Assembly: GCF_034351645.1 (NCBI RefSeq)
Contig: NZ_CP133782.1
Coordinates: 5,672,001 to 5,736,000, forward strand
Origin: Pseudomonas sp. DC1.2
GTDB lineage: Bacteria; Pseudomonadota; Gammaproteobacteria; Pseudomonadales; Pseudomonadaceae
DNA: 64,000 nucleotides
Direction of reading: 5' to 3'
Below the pieces are notes generated by a model. It was not told the origin of the DNA, ran no database searches, and saw nothing but the letters and a program-made list of their open reading frames with translations. The translations under genes and the position numbers were made by a program. Of this stretch, positions 57,095 through 64,000 are shown piece by piece. Positions within the stretch are counted from its first letter, which is position 1. Each line of letters starts with the position of its first letter.

Positions 57095-58072
57095 TCAGGG
57101 CAACAAAACAGTTGAGCCGGTGGTCCGGCGCGCCGACAACTCGGTCTGCGCTTTTGCGGCTTCAGCCAGCGGATAGCGCTGGCTGATATCCACCTTCAGC
57201 TTGCCGCTGATGATCATCTCGAACAGCTCGTCGGCCATACGTTGCAGGTTTTCGGCGTTGTTGGCGTAGGTCGCCAGCGTCGGTCGGGTTACGTACAGCG
57301 AACCTTTCGCCGACAGAATCCCCAGGTTGACCCCGTCTACCGCGCCAGACGCATTGCCGAAACTCACCACCAGACCCCGAGGCGCAACGCTGTCGAGGGA
57401 CGTCAGCCAGGTGTCCTTGCCTACGCCGTCGTACACCACCGGGACTTTCTTGCCTTCAGTCAATTCCAGCACGCGTTGTGCGACGTTTTCATGGCTGTAA
57501 TCGATGGTCGCCCACGCGCCATTGGCTTTGGCCAAGGCGGCTTTGTGCGGTGAACTCACGGTGCCGATCAGCTTCACGCCCAAGGCCTTCGCCCATTGGC
57601 AGGCCAGGGAGCCGACACCACCGGCCGCGGCGTGAAACAGGATGGTTTCGCCAGCCTTGAGTTCATACGTCTGACGCAACAAGTACTGCACGGTGAGGCC
57701 CTTGAGCATCACACCGGCCGCCTGTTCGAAGCTGATGGCGTCAGGCAGATGCACCAGATTGGCTTCCGGCAATACGTGAACGTCGCTATAGGCCCCCAAC
57801 GGACCGCTGCCGTAGGCCACGCGATCACCGACTTTGAACCGCGAGACTTCGCTGCCCACTGCCTCGACCACGCCTGCGCCTTCAGCGCCAAGGCCCGAAG
57901 GCAGCGCGGGCGGTGCGTACAGACCGCTGCGGAAATAGGTGTCGATAAAATTCAGGCCGATGGCCTTGTTGGTCACTCGGACCTGATGTGGGCCGGGCTC
58001 GGCGGGTTGGTAATCCACATACTCGAGCACGTCGGGGCCGCCATGGGCACTGAATTGAATACGCTTTGCCAT
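57095..58072 (-). CDS. qor: NADPH:quinone oxidoreductase (zeta-crystallin type)
   Basis: 325 residues from MAKRIQFSAHGGPDVLEYVD; the long upstream frame is a hemF shadow. Medium-chain dehydrogenase without zinc ligands; NADPH-binding AAAGGVGSLACQWAK. P. aeruginosa has qor at the same place. Divergent from hemF. Confidence 0.96.
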   Translation of the reverse strand: MAKRIQFSAHGGPDVLEYVDYQPAEPGPHQVRVTNKAIGLNFIDTYFRSGLYAPPALPSGLGAEGAGVVEAVGSEVSRFKVGDRVAYGSGPLGAYSDVHVLPEANLVHLPDAISFEQAAGVMLKGLTVQYLLRQTYELKAGETILFHAAAGGVGSLACQWAKALGVKLIGTVSSPHKAALAKANGAWATIDYSHENVAQRVLELTEGKKVPVVYDGVGKDTWLTSLDSVAPRGLVVSFGNASGAVDGVNLGILSAKGSLYVTRPTLATYANNAENLQRMADELFEMIISGKLKVDISQRYPLAEAAKAQTELSARRTTGSTVLLP

Positions 58073-58136
58073 CTGCCTTCTCCTTGGGTCGTGTTCGGGT
58101 GACATCGCTACGAAGCCCCCTATCGGACTCCTAAGC

Positions 58137-58150
58137 TTGATCTTCGTCAA
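58137..58150. promoter_or_regulatory. Anr box in the hemF promoter
   Basis: TTGATCTTCGTCAA matches TTGAT-N4-ATCAA at 9 of 10 fixed bases. A TATGCT -10 candidate lies at 58175-58180, placing the box near -41 to -43, the activator position. Anr control of hemF is known in P. aeruginosa. Confidence 0.7.
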
Positions 58151-58225
58151 CTGCGGCGGGTGCATCGGCGATGGTATGCTACGCGCCCGTTTGCGCCGGC
58201 CACGCTCCGATGGAGCGCCGCGTAG

Positions 58226-59164
<939 letters not shown>

Positions 59165-59177
59165 ACGAGGAATCCCG

Positions 59178-59999
59178 ATGGACCATTACGTCGTATTCGG
59201 TAACCCGATTGGCCACAGCAAGTCGCCGCTGATCCATCGCCTGTTCGCCGAGCAGACCGCCCAGCAACTCGACTACCGCACCGCTATGCCGCCGCTGGAT
59301 GACTTTTGCGGTTTTGCCAAGGCATTTTTCCTTAAGGGTCGTGGCGCCAATGTCACCGTGCCGTTCAAGGAAGACGCGTATCGCCTGGCCGACAGCCTGA
59401 CCGCGCGGGCGCAGCGGGCGGGGGCGGTGAACACATTGAGCAAACGGGCCGACGGCAGTTTGCTGGGCGACAACACCGACGGTGCCGGGCTGGTGCGCGA
59501 TCTGACGGTCAACGCCGGATTCGGTCTGCGGGGCAAACGCATCCTGTTGCTGGGGGCTGGCGGTGCGGTGCGCGGTGCGCTGGAGCCGGTGTTGGCGCAG
59601 CGACCGGCGTCGGTGATCATCGCCAACCGCACGGTCGAGAAAGCCGAGTTGCTGGCGGAACTGTTCGCCGACCTGGGGCCCGTGTCCGCCCGTGGTTTCG
59701 CAGGTTTGCACGAGCCGGTAGACCTGATCATCAACGCCACGTCAGCTAGCCTGTCAGGCGATGTACCGCCGATTGCCAGCCGTTTGATCACGCCGGGCAA
59801 GACCGTCTGCTACGACATGATGTATGGCAAGGTGCCGACGTCGTTCTGCCGTTGGGCCAGTGAACACCGCGCCGCCGTAGCGATGGATGGTTTGGGGATG
59901 CTGGCCGAACAGGCGGCGGAAGCGTTCTACCTGTGGCGCGGCGTGCGGCCAGACACGTCGCCGGTGTTGGCTGAGCTGCGTCGGCAGTTGGCGCTCTAA
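59178..59999 (+). CDS. aroE: Shikimate dehydrogenase (NADP+)
   Basis: 273 residues. Substrate motif [12 protein letters not shown], the catalytic lysine in [10 protein letters not shown], and the NADP loop [10 protein letters not shown]. Aromatic amino-acid pathway. Preceded by hemF and convergent with the sulP gene. Confidence 0.98.
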   Translation: MDHYVVFGNPIGHSKSPLIHRLFAEQTAQQLDYRTAMPPLDDFCGFAKAFFLKGRGANVTVPFKEDAYRLADSLTARAQRAGAVNTLSKRADGSLLGDNTDGAGLVRDLTVNAGFGLRGKRILLLGAGGAVRGALEPVLAQRPASVIIANRTVEKAELLAELFADLGPVSARGFAGLHEPVDLIINATSASLSGDVPPIASRLITPGKTVCYDMMYGKVPTSFCRWASEHRAAVAMDGLGMLAEQAAEAFYLWRGVRPDTSPVLAELRRQLAL

Positions 60000-60021
60000 G
60001 GGCGTCAACAGCGATGTCGGA

Positions 60022-61590
60022 TCAATCCTCAAACCGTATCGGGCATTTCTCTGCGCCTTCAAGCTTTCTCAACTCCTCCACCACCGGCGGTCGCGCTCCG
60101 CGCAGGGTCAGGCTGCGGCCCTGCTTGAGCAACCGCCGCGCTTCCTGGTGGAGCATTTCCACGCCGGAATAGTCGATGAAGTTAATCTGCTGTGCTTCGA
60201 TGACGACCTTCGCCCCGTGCATCCGCTGCAAGCGCACTTGCAGGTAGTGGCTGGCGCCAAAGAAGATCGAGCCGCCTACCCGCAAAATATCTTCATCGCC
60301 CTGGCGCCAATGCTGCACGTGGGGCTGCGACGTGCGTTTGAGGTAGAAGAACAATGACACCAGCACGCCGGCGTAGATCGCGGTTTGCAATGGCAGCAGC
60401 AGCGTGGCAACACACGTCAGCGCCATGACCACGAATTCGGCTCTGCTAACCCGCCACAACGCGCGAATGCCGCGATGATCCACCAATCCCCAAGCGATTA
60501 ACAGGATGCTGCCGGCCATGGCCGGAATGGGAATGTGCGCGATCAGTGCCGCGCCGAAGATCGCGAACAACGCCACCCACAACGCAGAAAACACCCCGGC
60601 CAGCGGTGAGCAGGCGCCCGCGTCGTAACTCAAACCTGACCGGGTAAAGGAACCGGCTGACAGCGACCCGGAAAAAAACGCACCCACCATGTTCGATAAA
60701 CCTTGAGCGCGTACTTCCTGATTGGCGTCGAGTAATTGCTGTGAGCGCGTTGACAGCGAGCGCGCAATCGACAGACTGGTGACCAGTCCGAGCATGCCCA
60801 CCGCCACCGCACCGGGCAGCAACCTCAGCACCAGATCGAGGTCCAGCGGTAGCGGGCTAAAGGGCGGAAGTTGGCCGACGAACGCGGTGACTTGTTTGAC
60901 ATGGCCGAACATCGCCGGCCAAAGCCAGACGCACACCCCGCTCAGAACCAACGTGATCAACAAGGTGGGCCAGCGCGGTAATAGCACTTTGAGCAGTGCG
61001 CCGACGACGACGGTCGCCGCCCCCAGTACCCATGAAGGTTTATCCACCGCTGGCAAGTGTTTGATCAAGCTCATCAGGCTGTCCAGCGCTGTCGCCTGGC
61101 TGGGTAAGTCCAGGCCCAGCAGGTTCGGCAGTTGCCCAATGGCAATGACCACCGCCGCGCCGAGGGTGAAGCCCAGGACCACCGAATGGGAAACGAAATT
61201 CACCAATGCCCCGAAACGCAGCAAGCCCAATAGCCACTGAAAAATGCCCGCCAAGAGTGTCAGTAACAGGATCAGCGTGATGTAGTCCTGTGAGGCGGGG
61301 ACGGCCAAAGGGCTGACGCTGGCGTAGAGAACGATCGAAATAGCCGCCGTAGGGCCGCAGATCAAATGCCACGATGAACCCCACAGGCAGGCGATCAATA
61401 CCGGAATGATCGCGGCGTACAGGCCGTATTCCGGTGGGAGACCGGCGATCAAGGCGTAGGCAATGGATTGCGGCAACGCGAGAATCGCGCCGCTCAGGCC
61501 GACGATCAGGTCACGACCGACGCTGGCGCGGGTCTGCCGAGGTAGCCAAGTCAGGAACGGGAAGAGTGAATGGCGACTGGGAAAGGCCAT
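60022..61590 (-). CDS. SulP-family anion transporter
   Basis: 522 residues. About 11-14 hydrophobic segments from residue 25 to 415, then a cytosolic STAS domain (NFIDYSGVEMLHQEA). ICGPTAAISIVLY is a SulP transport motif. The homologue at the same place in P. aeruginosa is annotated as a sulfate transporter. Next to choX and betC, so sulfate released from choline-O-sulfate is a plausible link, but the substrate is not shown. Confidence 0.92.
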   Translation of the reverse strand: MAFPSRHSLFPFLTWLPRQTRASVGRDLIVGLSGAILALPQSIAYALIAGLPPEYGLYAAIIPVLIACLWGSSWHLICGPTAAISIVLYASVSPLAVPASQDYITLILLLTLLAGIFQWLLGLLRFGALVNFVSHSVVLGFTLGAAVVIAIGQLPNLLGLDLPSQATALDSLMSLIKHLPAVDKPSWVLGAATVVVGALLKVLLPRWPTLLITLVLSGVCVWLWPAMFGHVKQVTAFVGQLPPFSPLPLDLDLVLRLLPGAVAVGMLGLVTSLSIARSLSTRSQQLLDANQEVRAQGLSNMVGAFFSGSLSAGSFTRSGLSYDAGACSPLAGVFSALWVALFAIFGAALIAHIPIPAMAGSILLIAWGLVDHRGIRALWRVSRAEFVVMALTCVATLLLPLQTAIYAGVLVSLFFYLKRTSQPHVQHWRQGDEDILRVGGSIFFGASHYLQVRLQRMHGAKVVIEAQQINFIDYSGVEMLHQEARRLLKQGRSLTLRGARPPVVEELRKLEGAEKCPIRFED

Positions 61591-61636
61591 GGGCCCTCTC
61601 GGGTGGGATTTTGCGCAAGGGTAGCAGGACAGAGTC

Positions 61637-61667
61637 GATCGTTCCCTCGCGCTGCGTGGGAACGATC
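61637..61667. repeat. REP-like palindrome, copy 3
   Basis: GATCGTTCCC...GTGGGAACGATC, imperfect; between sulP and choX. Same core as the copies at 49751 and 57059. Confidence 0.72.
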
Positions 61668-61678
61668 AGTGGCGAGTC

Positions 61679-62599
61679 TTAAAGCTTGGCTTTTACTGCG
61701 CCCAATGCATCCTGCCCCTCTAACGTCTTGACGCCGTCGAGCCATTTATCCAGCACCGCCGGATTGGCCTTGATCCAGGCTTTGGCCGCGTCAGCATTGC
61801 TGACTTTCTTGTTCACCACCTCGGACATGATGCTGTTCTCCATTGCCTGGGTGAAACTCAGGTTGGTGAGCAACTTGCCGACGTTCGGGCAGGCCTGTGC
61901 ATAACCTTTGCGGGTCAGTGTATAAACCGCGCCGGTGTCGCCAAAGTACTTCTCGCCGCCCTTCAGGTAATGCATTTTCAACTGCACATTCATGGGGTGC
62001 GGGGTCCAGCCGAGGAATGTTACGAATTTCTGTTTTTTCACTGCGCGAGATACTTCCGCCAGCATCGCCTGCTCGCTGGACTCAATCAGCTTCCACTGTC
62101 CAAGCTCGAAATCGTTCTTCTTGATGATGTCTTGCAGCGAGATATTGGCCGGGGCGCCGGAACCGATGCCGTAGATTTTCTTGTCAAACTTGTCGGCAAA
62201 CTTGTTCAGGTCGGCAAAGTTATGCACACCCGCATCCCATACGTAATCCGGGACCGCCAGCGTGAATTCGGTGCCGTCGAGGTTTTTCGCCAGTTGCGTC
62301 ACATCGCCAGTGGCCACGAACTTGTCGTAGAAGCCCTGTTGCGCGGGCATCCAGTTACCCAAAAATACATCGACCTGGCCATCCTTCAGGCCGCCGAAGG
62401 TGATCGGCACCGCGAGGGTGTCGACTTTGGCCTTGTAGCCCATGCCGTCCAGCAGAAAACCGGTGATGGCATTGGTGGCGGCGATGTCGCTCCAGCCCGG
62501 GTCGGCCATCTTTACCGTGTCGCAGCTCTGATCGGCATACGCCGAAGCACTGCCCAGCGCCAGCAGGCCGATGGTCAGTACTGTGGATAACCTTTGCAT
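61679..62599 (-). CDS. choX: Choline ABC-transporter substrate-binding protein
   Basis: 306 residues from MQRLSTVLTIGLLALGSASAYA, which is a signal peptide; the upstream ATG at 62704 overlaps betC and is not used. OpuAC-type binding protein for quaternary amines; typical FLGNWMPAQQ and GWTPHPMN motifs. No permease or ATPase genes are adjacent, so it probably feeds a transporter encoded elsewhere. It starts 16 bases after betC in the same direction. Choline versus betaine specificity is inferred. Confidence 0.9.
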   Translation of the reverse strand: MQRLSTVLTIGLLALGSASAYADQSCDTVKMADPGWSDIAATNAITGFLLDGMGYKAKVDTLAVPITFGGLKDGQVDVFLGNWMPAQQGFYDKFVATGDVTQLAKNLDGTEFTLAVPDYVWDAGVHNFADLNKFADKFDKKIYGIGSGAPANISLQDIIKKNDFELGQWKLIESSEQAMLAEVSRAVKKQKFVTFLGWTPHPMNVQLKMHYLKGGEKYFGDTGAVYTLTRKGYAQACPNVGKLLTNLSFTQAMENSIMSEVVNKKVSNADAAKAWIKANPAVLDKWLDGVKTLEGQDALGAVKAKL

Positions 62600-62615
62600 G
62601 GACTTCCCCTTCACA

Positions 62616-64000
62616 TTATTGGTTTTGGCAGGGTTGTGGATAACGTGCTTTGCGCTCCAGGTCATCGAGGTCGATGTGGTTGCGCATGTACTGCTGACTG
62701 GCATCCACCAGCGGCTGGTGATCCCAGCTCTTCAGTTTGCCAACGGTTAAAGCCTGTGCGACGAATCGCCGACGCCGTTGGCTGGCGAGAACCTGTTGGT
62801 GAATCGCCGGGATGTTCCATTTGGCACGGGCCTCGAGGATAAAATCCTCGAAAAGCGCCTGATGTTGCAGCGATTGACTAAGTTCTTCCTGCTCGCGTGG
62901 GTCGTTGTGCAAGTCGAAGAGTAGGCATGGGTCATCTTCGCTGTAGATAAATTTATAGGCGCCGCGGCGAATCATCATCAGCGGGCTGATGGTGCCTTCG
63001 GCCATGTATTCGCCAAACACCTCGTCGTGACCGCCCTGGCCTTGCAGGTGTGGCACCAGCGACCGGCCATCCAGCGGCAGGCCCGGCTCCAGTGAGCCAC
63101 CGGCCAGTTCGACGAAGGTCGGCAGCAGGTCCGCCGTGGAAACGGCAGCGCTGACCCGCCCCGCCTCGAACTGCCCCGGCGCACTGATCAACAGCGGGAC
63201 GCGGGCAGCCATTTCAAACCAGTGCATTTTGTACCAGAGCCCACGCTCGCCGAGCATGTCGCCGTGATCACCTGAGAACACAATAATGGTCTGATCAATC
63301 AACCCGGTTTCTTCGAGTGTTTGCAGGAGTTTGCCGACGTTGCTATCGATATAGCTGCACGCACCGAAATACGCCCGACGCGCGTCGCGAATCTTATCCA
63401 CAGGCAGCGGCTTGTTCCACAGGTCGTAAACCTTGAGCAAACGCTGGGAGTGCGGATCGAGTTCGGCCTGTGCCGGGGTGTCCGGCAACGGGATGTCGGC
63501 GTCGTCGTATAAATCCCAAAAGGCCTTGGGAATGGTGTACGGGTCGTGTGGGTGGGTCATCGACACCGTCAGGCAGAACGGTTGGTCACCGTCCTGGCGG
63601 ATGTGATCGAACAAGTACTGCTGCGCCTTGAACACCACCTCTTCGTCGAAATCCAGTTGGTTGGTGCGTACACACGGCCCCGCTTGCAGAACCGAGGACA
63701 TGTTGTGGTACCAGCTCGGCCGCACGTTGGGTTCGTCCCAGTTCACGGACCAGCCGTAGTCGGCTGGGTAAATGTCGCTGGTCAGGCGTTCTTCATAGCC
63801 GTGGAGCTGGTCTGGGCCGCAAAAGTGCATTTTGCCGGACAACGCGGTGCGGTAGCCCAGGCGTCGCAGGTAGTGGGCGTAAGTCGGTACGTCGGCGGGA
63901 AAGTCGGCGGCGTTGTCGTAGGCGCCGATTTTGCTCGGCAGTTGACCACTGACCAACGTGAAACGTGACGGCGCGCAGAGTGGGCTGTTGCAGTAAGCGG
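62616..64000 (-). CDS. betC: Choline-sulfatase (partial, N-terminus outside the window)
   Basis: About 461 residues visible; the N-terminus is cut by the right edge. The sulfatase signature CAPSR (formylglycine cysteine) lies at 63963-63977, upstream of the first start-like codon inside the window, so the gene clearly continues. Other motifs: HPHDPY, FSGDHGDMLGE and KMHWFEMAARVPL. Hydrolyses choline-O-sulfate to choline and sulfate. Upstream of choX with a 16-base gap. Confidence 0.95.
   Translation of the reverse strand, partial: AYCNSPLCAPSRFTLVSGQLPSKIGAYDNAADFPADVPTYAHYLRRLGYRTALSGKMHFCGPDQLHGYEERLTSDIYPADYGWSVNWDEPNVRPSWYHNMSSVLQAGPCVRTNQLDFDEEVVFKAQQYLFDHIRQDGDQPFCLTVSMTHPHDPYTIPKAFWDLYDDADIPLPDTPAQAELDPHSQRLLKVYDLWNKPLPVDKIRDARRAYFGACSYIDSNVGKLLQTLEETGLIDQTIIVFSGDHGDMLGERGLWYKMHWFEMAARVPLLISAPGQFEAGRVSAAVSTADLLPTFVELAGGSLEPGLPLDGRSLVPHLQGQGGHDEVFGEYMAEGTISPLMMIRRGAYKFIYSEDDPCLLFDLHNDPREQEELSQSLQHQALFEDFILEARAKWNIPAIHQQVLASQRRRRFVAQALTVGKLKSWDHQPLVDASQQYMRNHIDLDDLERKARYPQPCQNQ

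Overview
The window looks like the replication-origin region of a Pseudomonas chromosome, most likely of the P. fluorescens group. The gene order is the conserved one around pseudomonad oriC: glmS-glmR-glmU, the whole atp operon, parB-parA-rsmG-mnmG, mnmE, yidC-yidD-rnpA-rpmH, then dnaA-dnaN-recF-gyrB. To the right follows plsC-gmhB-glyS-glyQ-tag-htrB-PilZ-trkA-rsmB-fmt-def-tsaP-dprA-tsaC-qor-hemF-aroE-sulP-choX-betC, the order known from the start of the P. aeruginosa map. No rRNA, tRNA or CRISPR array was found. Both window edges cut a gene: an RND pump on the left and betC on the right.

Layout. 1-3050: an RND efflux permease (partial) and its membrane fusion protein. 3051-10408: an AT-richer accessory island at attTn7, directly downstream of glmS. 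It holds a coupled tnsA-tnsB pair, a divergent full-length tnsD-like tniQ gene, a second shorter tniQ-family gene, two 55-codon ORFs, and a pair of 20-bp direct repeats next to glmS. The AAA+ regulator tnsC is missing. 10409-14488: amino-sugar and peptidoglycan precursor synthesis. 14606-21724: F1Fo ATP synthase. 21870-28024: chromosome partition and tRNA modification. 28104-30582: membrane insertion and RNase P. 30583-37358: oriC and the replication initiation operon, with two parS sites inside recF. 37506-42955: a chemoreceptor, a long gene-less stretch with a perfect Anr/FNR box, and a divergent two-component pair. 43126-64000: housekeeping genes, ending in choline-sulfate uptake and use.

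How parts work together. DnaA acts on the box cluster between rpmH and dnaA; a second cluster with an AT-rich tract lies between mnmG and mnmE. ParA/ParB would use the parS sites in recF. GlmU and GlmS supply UDP-GlcNAc, and GlmS also carries the DNA that TnsD-type proteins recognise. ChoX and BetC act on choline and choline-O-sulfate.

The most unusual features are the Tn7-like island without tnsC, with repeats next to glmS and related motifs in the tnsA-tnsD spacer, and a strong over-representation of the exact 9-mer TTATCCACA (34 copies counted by eye on both strands), well beyond the two origin-like regions.
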